Shown one piece after another: positions 18,911 through 27,567 of a DNA stretch of 64,000 bases. Origin of the DNA: CBDFKJ01 sp965248805 (GTDB taxonomy: Bacteria > Pseudomonadota > Alphaproteobacteria > UBA6615); the NCBI GenBank assembly GCA_965248805.1, contig CBDFKJ010000009.1, forward strand, positions 1,922,001 to 1,986,000, read 5' to 3'. Numbering within the stretch: position 1 is the first letter of the stretch; the number at the start of each line of letters is the position of its first letter. Made by a program: the position numbers and the translations under genes. A model generated the notes under the pieces. The model saw nothing but the letters and a program-made list of their open reading frames with translations, searched no databases and was not told the origin of the DNA.

Positions 18911-20113
18911 CTAGGCCAGTACGTTCTTGTAGAAATTGCCCGCCTTCATGATCGCGGCGAGATGGGCGCCGTCGTTTTGCAGCAGGCCGAGATCGTCCAG
19001 CGGATTACCGTCGACAATCAGTATATCGGCCAGCGCCTCCGGCGCGATGATGCCGAGTTCGCCGTCACGCCGCAGGATCGTGGCGTTCACGGAGGTCGCC
19101 GAGCAAATCGCCGCATGCGCGCCTTGTACCTCCGCCTGAAGCGAGAGCGAGCGCGCCTGCTGGTCATGCAGTGCGCCCAGCAGGTCGGTGCCGTAGCCGA
19201 TCCTGACGCCGGCGTCGCGCGCGACCGTCAGCGCGGTCATGCCCTGATCCAATAGGCCTTCCAGCTTGCGCTGGCTGACCTCGGGGAGGCCGAGTTCGGC
19301 GCCTTGCCGGTTCATGGCCTCAAAGATCACCAGGGTCGGCACCAGAAAAGCGCCGTTGTCTCGCATCGCGCTTGCGGCCGCACCGTTCAGCAGATTTCCG
19401 TGCTCGATGGTGCGCACGCCGCACGCCATGGCGTGAAGGATGGCCTCCGGTGTGTAGGCATGGGCCGCCACATAGGTGTTCCATGCCGTCGCTTCGTCGA
19501 CGATGGCGCTCAGCTCTTCCGGCGAGTACTGGCGATTGTCCAATGGATCGTTGGGCGACAGCACGCCGCCGGACACCATGACCTTGATCTGGTCCGCGCC
19601 CTTGCGCAGCTCGTCGCGCGCGGCCTTGCGCACTTCGCTGACGCCGTCGGCGATACGCGTGATCGAGCGCAGCGCGTTGGAGCATGCGCACGGTTCGATG
19701 CCTTGCGTGCGTCGGCGAAAGTCGCCGTGGCCGCCGGTCTGGCTCAAAGCCTGACCGGCGATGAACAGGCGCGGTCCAGTGAACAGGCCGCGCTCGACCG
19801 CTTCGGCCAATCCCCAGTCGGCGCCGGCGCAATCGCGCACAGTCGTGAAGCCACGGTCGAGCATGCCACGCATGATGCCCGCGGCTCGCGCCGTCATCAG
19901 CGTCAGCGGCCAGGATTCCATTCGTCCGATGGCAATCTCGTCGATGGTCACATGGACATGGGCATCGATGAGTCCCGGCATCAGGGTCCGCCCGCCGACG
20001 TCGATGCGCTCGGCCCCAGCGCTCTTGATGGGCTGATCGGATACCTCTCGAATGCGCTCGCCTTCCACCAGCACGTGATAGCCCTCGCGCCGGTGCGGTG
20101 CCTCGGCGTCCAA
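18911..20113 (-). CDS. amidohydrolase (imidazolonepropionase/prolidase-like)
   Basis: 400 residues of the metal-dependent amidohydrolase superfamily. Motifs: PGLIDAHVHVTIDEI (first His pair), KGADQIKVMVSGGVLSPND (bridging Lys), YVAAHAYTPEAI and TIEHGNLL (His ligands) and GYGTDLLGALHDQQ (catalytic Asp). Relatives hydrolyse dipeptides, imidazolones or similar cyclic amides. The first ordinary start is TTG 20113, but homology-like sequence (TIQILFENCAVLDAEA) extends about ten codons upstream with no ATG, GTG or TTG in frame; an ATT at 20143 lies behind a GGAGGCGAGG site. It diverges from the BMP-type importer, so it may have processed the imported compound. Confidence 0.85.
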   Translation of the reverse strand: MDAEAPHRREGYHVLVEGERIREVSDQPIKSAGAERIDVGGRTLMPGLIDAHVHVTIDEIAIGRMESWPLTLMTARAAGIMRGMLDRGFTTVRDCAGADWGLAEAVERGLFTGPRLFIAGQALSQTGGHGDFRRRTQGIEPCACSNALRSITRIADGVSEVRKAARDELRKGADQIKVMVSGGVLSPNDPLDNRQYSPEELSAIVDEATAWNTYVAAHAYTPEAILHAMACGVRTIEHGNLLNGAAASAMRDNGAFLVPTLVIFEAMNRQGAELGLPEVSQRKLEGLLDQGMTALTVARDAGVRIGYGTDLLGALHDQQARSLSLQAEVQGAHAAICSATSVNATILRRDGELGIIAPEALADILIVDGNPLDDLGLLQNDGAHLAAIMKAGNFYKNVLA

Positions 20114-20349
20114 GACTGCGCAATTCTCAAACAGGATCTGAATTGTGCGCCTCGCCTCCGCGGAGGGACCCTTCAGATGGTCCGATCGACCCTATCGTAC
20201 ACCGCCTGTCGCGGCGCCATCCACAGGCTTTGTCCCGGTCACTCGCGGGTCTCGGAAATCCGGGCTGAGCCCAGCCTTTACCGCACTGTGCGAGGCGTGC
20301 ATTCATGGGTGGGATGTCGAGCGCCAGCCAAACCAGTGTCACAAGGCCG

Positions 20350-21915
20350 ATGGGCACGCCGCCGCTACTGGAGTTGCGCGGCGTCAGCAAGTCGTTCCCC
20401 GGCTGCCGGGCCAATGACGGCATAGACTTGGCCATTGGCCCGGGCGAGATTCACGCCCTGCTGGGCGAGAACGGTGCCGGCAAAAGCACGCTGGTGAAGA
20501 TCGTCTACGGCGCGCTGCGCGCCGATGCCGGAGAAATCCGCTGGCGTGGCGAGGCCGTGACCATCGACGGACCGGCCGCCGCCCGGCAATTTGGCATCGC
20601 CATGGTGTTTCAGCATTTCGCTCTGTTCGATGCGATGACCGTGCTGGAAAACATCCGAGTGGCGATACCCAAACTCCGCAGCGGCGTGTCGTTGCGCCAG
20701 CGCGTCGGCGAGTTGTCGGAGGCCTATGGTCTGCCGCTGGACTGCGATCGCCAGGTGCATGAGTTGTCGGTAGGCGAGCGCCAGCGCACCGAGATCGTCC
20801 GCTGCCTGCTGGCCGAGCCGAAGCTGCTGATCCTCGACGAGCCGACGTCGGTGCTGACGCCGGTGGAGACGACGCGGCTGTTCGAGACGCTGCGCGCGCT
20901 GGTGCGCGAGGATCGCGCGGTCCTGTTCATCAGTCACAAGTTGGAAGAGGTGAGGACCATCTGTGATCGGGCGACGATCCTGCGCGGCGGCCGCGTGGTG
21001 GCGGAGTGCGATCCGCGCGCCGAGTCCGCGCGCAGCATGGCTGAATTGATGATCGGCGCGAAGATCCAGCCGCCGCAGCGGACGGCCGCCCGGGCCAGCG
21101 CGGCGCCGCGCCTGTCGGTAACCGCATTGTCGCTGCCGGCCGAGCATCAGTTTGGCGTCGACCTGCACGATATCGACCTCGATGTCGCCGGTGGCGAGGT
21201 CATGGGCGTCGCCGGCGTGGCCGGCAATGGCCAGCCCGAGTTCATGTCGGCGTTGATCGGCGAGCGCAGGATCGCCGGACATGGCGAGGCCATTCGCATC
21301 GATGGCCACCCTGTCGCGGACCGGGGACCCGCCGCCCGTCGTGCGTTGGGCGCCGCGTTCGTGCCGGAAGAGCGCTTCGGCCAGGCGGCGGTGGCGCAAA
21401 TGAGCCTGGCCAAGAACGCGCTGCTCACGACCTCGCGCCGCAAGTCCATGACGCGGCGGGGCCTGATCGCGATGCCGGCCGTGATGCAATTCGCCCGCGA
21501 CATCATCTCGGCGTTCGAGATGCGCACCCAGGGTGCCGATGCCGATGCGGCCAGCCTGTCCGGCGGCAACATGCAGCGCTTTGTCGTCGGGCGTGAGATC
21601 CTGCAGGAGCCCAATGTCCTCGTCGTGTCGCAGCCGACCTGGGGCGTCGACGCGGGCGCCGCCGCGGCGATCCACTCGGCGCTGCTGGCGATCGCCGGGC
21701 GCGGTGCGGCGGTACTGATCATCTCGCAGGACCTGGACGAAATTTTCGCCATCCGCCATCGCATCGCGGTGATGTCGCGAGGACGGTTATCCGCGCCGCG
21801 CGCGATCACCGAGGTGAGCGCGCTGAGGAGATCGGCCTGGCGATGGGCGGAATGGCCGACACTGTGGATGCGCCGGCGGCCGCTCGAACGGTGGCGCATG
21901 CGTCTTAAGGCTTGA
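20350..21915 (+). CDS. ABC importer ATPase with two ABC domains (BMP/nucleoside type), C-terminus frameshifted
   Basis: Tandem ATPase of the sugar/nucleoside class. ATG 20350 gives the usual MGTPPLLELRGVSKSFPG start (in-frame ATGs at 20305 and 20314 are alternatives). Domain 1: GENGAGKST, LSVGERQRTEIVRCLLAEP, LLILDEPTSVLTP. Domain 2: degenerate Walker A GVAGVAGNGQPEF, LSGGNMQRFVVGREIL, VLVVSQPTWGVDAG, as usual for this group. After AITEVSA the frame is wrong: a single-base loss near 21820 hides the expected tail EEIGLAMGGMADTVDAPA, which is present one frame over and ends at a TAA near 21908. The core is complete, so the ATPase might fold, but its partner genes are broken. Confidence 0.85.
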   Translation: MGTPPLLELRGVSKSFPGCRANDGIDLAIGPGEIHALLGENGAGKSTLVKIVYGALRADAGEIRWRGEAVTIDGPAAARQFGIAMVFQHFALFDAMTVLENIRVAIPKLRSGVSLRQRVGELSEAYGLPLDCDRQVHELSVGERQRTEIVRCLLAEPKLLILDEPTSVLTPVETTRLFETLRALVREDRAVLFISHKLEEVRTICDRATILRGGRVVAECDPRAESARSMAELMIGAKIQPPQRTAARASAAPRLSVTALSLPAEHQFGVDLHDIDLDVAGGEVMGVAGVAGNGQPEFMSALIGERRIAGHGEAIRIDGHPVADRGPAARRALGAAFVPEERFGQAAVAQMSLAKNALLTTSRRKSMTRRGLIAMPAVMQFARDIISAFEMRTQGADADAASLSGGNMQRFVVGREILQEPNVLVVSQPTWGVDAGAAAAIHSALLAIAGRGAAVLIISQDLDEIFAIRHRIAVMSRGRLSAPRAITEVSALRRSAWRWAEWPTLWMRRRPLERWRMRLKA

Positions 21916-21940
21916 GCCGCGCGGCCAGCATTCGAGGCTC

Positions 21941-23008
21941 ATGGTCTTCGGCTCGCCAGTCGTGGCGATTTTGCTTACACTGGCGAGTGGCGTCGTGATC
22001 TTTAGCGCATTGGGCAAGGACCCGAGCGTCGCTCTTTACACCTACTTCGTCTCGCCGCTCACCAACCGCTATGGCCTCACCAAACTCGTCGTCAAGGCGG
22101 CGCCGCTGGTGCTGATCGCCATTGGCCTGGCGCTCGGGTTTCGCGCCAATGTGTGGAACATCGGCGCCGAGGGCCAGTTGACCGTGGGCGCGATCGTCGG
22201 CGGCGGTCTGGCGCTGGCGTTCCACGACAGCGATAGCGTGTTGCTCTTCCGGCGATGCTGGTCGCGGGCCCTTCCGGCGATGCTGGTCGCGGGCGCTGTG
22301 GGCGGCGCGCTGTGGGCGGCGATCCCGGCGTGGCTGCGCACGCGCTTCAACGCCAACGAGATCCTCACCAGCCTGATGCTGACCTATGTCGCGACGCTGT
22401 TGCTCAGCTATCTGGTGCACGGTCCCTGGCGCGATCCCGACGGCTACAACTTTCCCGAATCGCGGTTGTTCTCCGATGCCGCCTCGCTGCCGATCCTGAT
22501 CGCGGCCAGCCGCGCGCATCTAGGCACTCTGTTCGCATTGTTGGCGGTGGCCGGCGGCCTGGTGCTGGTGTCGCGCACGGTGATCGGGTTCCAGTTGCAC
22601 GTCGTCGGCGCCGCGCCCGCGGCCGCCCGCTACGTCGGCTTCAACCGCAACCGCCTGATCTGGTTCTGCATGTTGACGAGCGGCGGGTTGGCGGGCCTGG
22701 CCGGCCTGTGCGAAGTGGCCGGTCCGGTCGGGCAGCTCTTGCCAAACATCTCCCCCGGCTACGGCTTCACCGCGATTATCGTCGCATTTCTCGGCCGCCT
22801 GCATCCGGTGGGAATTCTGACCGCCGGGCTGATCATGGCCCTATCGTACCTGGGCGGCGAGGCGGCGCAAATCGCCATCGGCATGCCCGCCGCCGTCACC
22901 GGCTTGTTCCAAGGCGTGCTGCTGTTCTTCCTGCTGGCGTGCGACCTGCTGAGCACCTACCGCCTGCGCCTGGTATCCGGCGAAGCGTTCCGGAGCACGC
23001 CGGCATGA
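21941..23008 (+). CDS. ABC importer permease 1 (BMP/nucleoside type)
   Basis: About 355 residues, polytopic, of the BPD_transp_2 family (YufP-like). Landmarks: GFRANVWNIGAEGQLTVGAI near residue 66 and RTRFNANEILTSLMLTYVA, both characteristic of this permease, then LQVVGAAP-like LHVVGAAPAAARYVGFNRNR. In-frame coding resemblance continues upstream of ATG 21941 (LRLEPRGQHSRL), so the real start may lie near 21899 with a base lost. An imperfect 25-bp tandem duplication (22246-22295) inserts FRRCWSRA into the protein. The stop overlaps the next gene. Confidence 0.82.
   Translation: MVFGSPVVAILLTLASGVVIFSALGKDPSVALYTYFVSPLTNRYGLTKLVVKAAPLVLIAIGLALGFRANVWNIGAEGQLTVGAIVGGGLALAFHDSDSVLLFRRCWSRALPAMLVAGAVGGALWAAIPAWLRTRFNANEILTSLMLTYVATLLLSYLVHGPWRDPDGYNFPESRLFSDAASLPILIAASRAHLGTLFALLAVAGGLVLVSRTVIGFQLHVVGAAPAAARYVGFNRNRLIWFCMLTSGGLAGLAGLCEVAGPVGQLLPNISPGYGFTAIIVAFLGRLHPVGILTAGLIMALSYLGGEAAQIAIGMPAAVTGLFQGVLLFFLLACDLLSTYRLRLVSGEAFRSTPA
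22246..22295 (+). repeat. 25-bp imperfect tandem duplication inside permease 1
   Basis: Two adjacent units (22246-22270 and 22271-22295) that differ only at the last base and share the core CTTCCGGCGATGCTGGTCGC. The duplicated unit is read in two different frames (FRRCWSRA, then LPAMLVAGA), and the downstream frame is correct. Confidence 0.85.
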
Positions 23009-23325
23009 ACGATGTCGCCTGGCTAGTGCCGGTTCTGCTGACGGTGATCACGGCCGCGACACCGTTGCTGCTGGCTGCCACCGGCGAGCTGGTCGCGGAG
23101 AAAGCAGGTGTGCTCAATCTTGGCATCGAGGGAATGATGCTGGTCGGCGCTGTCGCGGCGTTCGCCGTGGCCACTGGCACCGACAGCTCGGTGTTGGCGA
23201 TCCTTGCCGCGGCCGCGGCCGCAGCCGGCGCCGGCATGGCGCTGATTTTCGCCGTCCTCACGCTCAGCCTGCAGGCCAATCAGGTTGCGACCGGGCTCGC
23301 CCTGACGATCTTCGGCATCGGCTAG
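23005..23325 (+). pseudogene. ABC importer permease 2, truncated to its N-terminal third
   Basis: It starts at ATG 23005 inside the stop of permease 1. It reads MNDVAWLVPVLLTVITAATP, then the family block LVAEKAGVLNLGIEGMMLVG and ANQVATGLALTIFGIG, then a stop at 23323-23325. Intact YufQ-like permeases have about 300 residues; only 106 remain, and the following 109 bp before the next gene cannot encode the rest, so about 200 codons were deleted. Confidence 0.82.
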
Positions 23326-23819
23326 CGCGCGCCTGCGCCTTAGCGCACCGGCCTGCATCGGCAAGCCTTTTCGGCCAGCGCAATAGCGCGGCCGCGAATT
23401 CATCCGCAAACGAACCGCACATGGGAGGGCAATCATGACGGTCAAACGATTCGTAACAGGCCTGCTCGGCCTCGCCGCCGCGCTGGTGATCGGCACGAGC
23501 GCGAACGCGCAGGACCTCAAGGTCGGTTTCATCTACGTCGGCCCGATCGGCGATCACGGCTGGACGTACCGCCATGACGTCGGCCGGCTGGTGATCGAGA
23601 ATTCCCTCGGCGATCGGGTCTCGACGACCTTCGTGGAGAGCGTCAACGAGGGACTGGACGCCGAACGCGTCATCCAGCAGCTAGCCGCAAGCGGCCACAA
23701 GCTGGTCTTCACGACGTCATTCGGTTTCATGAACCCGACCGTCAAGGTCGCCAAGAACTTTCCCGACGTGCATTTCGAGCACGCCACCGGCTACAAGCGC
23801 GACGCCAATCTCAGCACTT

Positions 23820-25109
23820 GGACGCCTCCATTTACCTCGTGAATTTTGCCTCGTTGTGATTCTCTACGGCGGTTCGGTTTGAGGAGGTATTGATGAGGCA
23901 GGCTGGTCTGTTCGGCTTACCGGATCATCTTCGAAAGCTTTCGGCGACGGGTGATCCGTTGGAGGTGCTGGCAAAGGTCGTCGACTTCAAGATTTTCCGC
24001 GCGCCGCTTGAGGCGGCGCTGGGCTATTCGGACGGATCGAAAGGTGGCCGCCCGGCCTACGATGCGGTGGCGATGCTCAAGGTTCTGATCCTGGCCGCGC
24101 GGCACACGGTGAGTGACGAGCGGATGGAGTTTCTGATCCGCGATCGCTTGAGCTGGCTTCGCTTCCTAGGCTTCGATCTCGGAGCGCCGACGCCGGACCG
24201 CAACACCATATGGACCTTTCGCGAGCGTCTGGTCCGGGCCGGGGCGATGGATAAGCTGTTTGCCGCCTTCGATGGCGAATTGCGCCGGTGCGGCTATCTG
24301 GCGATGGGCGGGCAGATCGTCGATGCGACGTTGGTATCGGCGCCCAAGCAGCGCCACAGCGATGACGAGAAGCGGGCGATCAAGGCGGGCAAGAGCGCGT
24401 CCGAGGTCTGGCCCGATCAGCCAGCCAAGGCGGCGCAGAAGGACACGGATGCGCGGTGGACGGTGAAGACCGGGCGGCGCAAGAACCCCGCCGGGTCGCA
24501 ACGGCGCATGCCCGACATCGCGATCCCGGTGTTCGGCTACAAGAATCATGTCGTCATCGATCGGGCCTACGGCTTCATCCGCAGCTCGGCTGTGACCGAT
24601 GCCGCCCGCCATGACGGCAAGATGTTGCGTCAGCTCGTCACCGGCGACAATCTGGCCGCCGGCGTGTGGGCTGACAGCGCCTATCGCTCGAAGGCCAACG
24701 AGGCGTGGCTGGCCGGCAAGGGTCGGGTCTCCCACATCCACCGCAAGAAGCCGCCGGGCCGGGCCATGCCCAAGGCGACCGCCCAGGCCAATGCCCGCAA
24801 GTCAGCGGTCCGTGCGCATGTGGAGCACGTCTTCGCCCAGCAGAAGGATCGCATGGGCCTTTTCATCCGTACCATCGGGCTCAAGCGGGCGGAGGCCAAG
24901 ATCGGCCTCGCCAACCTGGCTTACAATTTCCAGCGTCTGATCTTCCATGAGCGCAGGGCCGCCATGGTATGAGTCCGCCTGAATAGCGCCAAAACCCTCC
25001 GCCGAGAACGAAACGGCGGATGGTTGCGGACGTCAACACCGCCGATCTCAGCGAAAGTCGGACAGCACACCAAAATCTTCGTCAAATCCCCCGGTTGTTG
25101 GAGGTCTCC
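23820..25109 (+). mobile_element. IS5-like element, copy 3 (1290 bp)
   Basis: Ends identical to copy 1. Perfect ACTT duplication (23816-23819 and 25110-25113). It lies in the same orientation as the interrupted gene. Confidence 0.93.
23893..24972 (+). CDS. IS5-like family transposase (copy 3)
   Basis: Intact and identical in protein sequence to copies 1 and 2; ATG 23893 behind GAGGAGGT. Confidence 0.92.
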   Translation: MRQAGLFGLPDHLRKLSATGDPLEVLAKVVDFKIFRAPLEAALGYSDGSKGGRPAYDAVAMLKVLILAARHTVSDERMEFLIRDRLSWLRFLGFDLGAPTPDRNTIWTFRERLVRAGAMDKLFAAFDGELRRCGYLAMGGQIVDATLVSAPKQRHSDDEKRAIKAGKSASEVWPDQPAKAAQKDTDARWTVKTGRRKNPAGSQRRMPDIAIPVFGYKNHVVIDRAYGFIRSSAVTDAARHDGKMLRQLVTGDNLAAGVWADSAYRSKANEAWLAGKGRVSHIHRKKPPGRAMPKATAQANARKSAVRAHVEHVFAQQKDRMGLFIRTIGLKRAEAKIGLANLAYNFQRLIFHERRAAMV

Positions 25110-25302
25110 ACTTATATGGCGCGGTTCTACGAGGGGCGCTACGCCTGCGGCATCATCGCTGGCAAGATGAGCAAGACCAATACGGTCGGCTATGTGGCGT
25201 CGTTCCCGATCCCGGAAGTGGTGCGCGGCATCAATTCCTTCATGCTCGGCGCCCGCTCGGTCAATCCCGACATCAAGGTCAAGATCATCTGGGCCAACAC
25301 CT

Positions 25303-26592
25303 GGAGACCTCCAACAACCGGGGGATTTGACGAAGATTTTGGTGTGCTGTCCGACTTTCGCTGAGATCGGCGGTGTTGACGTCCGCAACCATCCGCCGTT
25401 TCGTTCTCGGCGGAGGGTTTTGGCGCTATTCAGGCGGACTCATACCATGGCGGCCCTGCGCTCATGGAAGATCAGACGCTGGAAATTGTAAGCCAGGTTG
25501 GCGAGGCCGATCTTGGCCTCCGCCCGCTTGAGCCCGATGGTACGGATGAAAAGGCCCATGCGATCCTTCTGCTGGGCGAAGACGTGCTCCACATGCGCAC
25601 GGACCGCTGACTTGCGGGCATTGGCCTGGGCGGTCGCCTTGGGCATGGCCCGGCCCGGCGGCTTCTTGCGGTGGATGTGGGAGACCCGACCCTTGCCGGC
25701 CAGCCACGCCTCGTTGGCCTTCGAGCGATAGGCGCTGTCAGCCCACACGCCGGCGGCCAGATTGTCGCCGGTGACGAGCTGACGCAACATCTTGCCGTCA
25801 TGGCGGGCGGCATCGGTCACAGCCGAGCTGCGGATGAAGCCGTAGGCCCGATCGATGACGACATGATTCTTGTAGCCGAACACCGGGATCGCGATGTCGG
25901 GCATGCGCCGTTGCGACCCGGCGGGGTTCTTGCGCCGCCCGGTCTTCACCGTCCACCGCGCATCCGTGTCCTTCTGCGCCGCCTTGGCTGGCTGATCGGG
26001 CCAGACCTCGGACGCGCTCTTGCCCGCCTTGATCGCCCGCTTCTCGTCATCGCTGTGGCGCTGCTTGGGCGCCGATACCAACGTCGCATCGACGATCTGC
26101 CCGCCCATCGCCAGATAGCCGCACCGGCGCAATTCGCCATCGAAGGCGGCAAACAGCTTATCCATCGCCCCGGCCCGGACCAGACGCTCGCGAAAGGTCC
26201 ATATGGTGTTGCGGTCCGGCGTCGGCGCTCCGAGATCGAAGCCTAGGAAGCGAAGCCAGCTCAAGCGATCGCGGATCAGAAACTCCATCCGCTCGTCACT
26301 CACCGTGTGCCGCGCGGCCAGGATCAGAACCTTGAGCATCGCCACCGCATCGTAGGCCGGGCGGCCACCTTTCGATCCGTCCGAATAGCCCAGCGCAGCC
26401 TCAAGCGGCGCGCGGAAAATCTCGAAGTCGACGACCTTTGCCAGCACCTCCAACGGATCACCCGTCGCCGAAAGCTTTCGAAGATGATCCGGTAAGCCGA
26501 ACAGACCAGCCTGCCTCATCAATACCTCCTCAAACCGAACCGCCGTAGAGAATCACAACGAGGCAAAATTCACGAGGTAAATGGAGGCGTCC
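25303..26592 (-). mobile_element. IS5-like element, copy 4 (1290 bp)
   Basis: Reverse orientation, only 193 bp from copy 3. The left duplication is ACCT (25299-25302), but the right flank reads ACCCTGG instead of ACCTGG, so the duplicate carries one extra C. Internal sequence differs from copies 1-3 by a few bases, including one giving VVDFEIF in place of VVDFKIF. Confidence 0.92.
25440..26519 (-). CDS. IS5-like family transposase (copy 4)
   Basis: Intact 359-residue transposase, starting ATG 26519. One Lys-to-Glu change (FEIFRAPLE) relative to copies 1-3; the diverged copy at 60540 also has Glu there. Confidence 0.92.
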   Translation of the reverse strand: MRQAGLFGLPDHLRKLSATGDPLEVLAKVVDFEIFRAPLEAALGYSDGSKGGRPAYDAVAMLKVLILAARHTVSDERMEFLIRDRLSWLRFLGFDLGAPTPDRNTIWTFRERLVRAGAMDKLFAAFDGELRRCGYLAMGGQIVDATLVSAPKQRHSDDEKRAIKAGKSASEVWPDQPAKAAQKDTDARWTVKTGRRKNPAGSQRRMPDIAIPVFGYKNHVVIDRAYGFIRSSAVTDAARHDGKMLRQLVTGDNLAAGVWADSAYRSKANEAWLAGKGRVSHIHRKKPPGRAMPKATAQANARKSAVRAHVEHVFAQQKDRMGLFIRTIGLKRAEAKIGLANLAYNFQRLIFHERRAAMV

Positions 26593-27119
26593 ACCCTGGT
26601 GCGACCCGGGCAAGGAGGGTGATGCGGCGAAGGCTCTGATCGATCAGGGCGCCGACATTATCGCCCAACACACCGATTCACCGGCGCCGCTACAGGTGGC
26701 CGAGCAGCGCGGTGTCCTCGGCTTCGGCCAAGCCTCCAACATGAGTGCCTTCGCGCCCAGGGCGCAGCTCACCTCGATCGTCGACAATTGGAGCGACTAC
26801 TATGTCGCGCGCGTCAAGGCGGTGCTGGACAGCACCTGCCAGTCGTCCGACATCTGGGCCGGGATCAAGGACGGTATGGTCGAGCTGGCACCGTTCGCGA
26901 ACATGCCCGACGACATCGCGCAGCTGGCAGCGGAAACGGCGGCAAAGATCCAAAGCGGCGAACTGCACCCGTTCCAGGGACCGATCAAGAACCAGCGGGG
27001 CGAGCAGGTGGTCGCCGCCGGCGAGGTGCTGAGCGACGAGGCGTTGCTCAGCATGAACTGGTACATCGAAGGCGTCGACGACCAATTGCCGAACTAGCAG
27101 GCACCGATAATGATAGCCA

Positions 27120-27150
27120 CCCCCACGCCGGGTCATTCTCGGCGCGGGGG
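27120..27150 (+). terminator. hairpin after the BMP binding-protein gene
   Basis: CCCCCACGCCG and CGGCGCGGGGG can pair with one A-C mismatch around a short loop, 23 bp after the stop at 27097. No T-run follows, so it may be a weak terminator or an mRNA-stabilising 3' hairpin. Confidence 0.4.
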
Positions 27151-27225
27151 CGCGGCTAGTCGTGCCGCCGGTCGCGCACATGTGCCGATCGCTTTCTCTA
27201 TTTCGCCACGGCCTGATTAAGTCGC

Positions 27226-27254
27226 TTGACAGGCAGTAAGCCAGGACTTACGGT
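27226..27254 (+). promoter_or_regulatory. predicted promoter of the arsR-type gene
   Basis: A perfect TTGACA (27226-27231) with a 17-bp spacer to TACGGT (27249-27254). The expected transcription start falls at or within a few bases of the ATG at 27260, which also has no ribosome site, suggesting a leaderless mRNA. Confidence 0.5.
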
Positions 27255-27268
27255 AAGTCATGGCTTAC
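27236..27268. promoter_or_regulatory. 33-bp palindromic operator overlapping the arsR promoter and start codon
   Basis: Arms GTAAGCCAGGACTTAC and GTAAGTCATGGCTTAC flank a central G; they match as inverted repeats except at one position. The site covers the -10 region and the ATG. ArsR-family winged-helix dimers bind such imperfect palindromes, so autoregulation by the adjacent gene is the natural inference. Confidence 0.7.
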
Positions 27269-27567
27269 GCTGAAGTTCTCTCAGCATTGGCGGACCCAAC
27301 CCGCCGGCACATCTTCGAGGCGTTGCGCGAGCAGCCCAAGACCGTGGTTGAGTTAGCGGAAGGCCAGCCGGTAAGCAGGCCTGCCGTGTCGCAACACCTT
27401 AAGGTGCTTGAGTTCGCGAGTTTGGTCACCGTCGAGCCACAGGGCAATCGTCGCCTGTACTCAATCAAGCGCGATGGATTGGATGATCTGCGGCAGTATC
27501 TGGAGAGTTTTTGGTCAGATGCCTTGTCTGAACCGCTCCGGGTTTGGCGGAGGCCATTTTGTTTGAG

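Larger units (their letters stand above)
23435..27097 (+). pseudogene. BMP-family (Med/PnrA-like) binding protein, split by two IS5-like copies
   Basis: Substrate-binding protein of the purine-nucleoside/BMP class. ATG 23435 follows GGGAGGG. The signal peptide FVTGLLGLAAALVIGTSANA is followed by LKVGFIYVGPIGDHGWTYRH and ASGHKLVFTTSFGFMN. Segment 1 ends at NLST (23819). Segment 2 (25110-25302) reads YMARFYEGRYACGIIAGKMS to VKIIWANTW. Segment 3 (26593-27097) reads DPGKEGDAAKALIDQGADII, HTDSPAPLQVAEQRGVLGFG and ends NWYIEGVDDQLPN. Excising both elements rebuilds a continuous ~358-residue protein. With the two permeases and ATPase it formed one importer, now non-functional. Confidence 0.9.

Noticed and set aside
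20365..21759. 464-codon open frame antisense to the tandem ABC ATPase gene
   Set aside because: Same shadow effect; the plus-strand frame has clear Walker and signature motifs.
25110..25302. Miniature element or integron-like cassette between two inverted IS5-like copies
   Set aside because: The 193 bp is simply the middle piece of the BMP binding-protein gene and rejoins in frame with both flanks.
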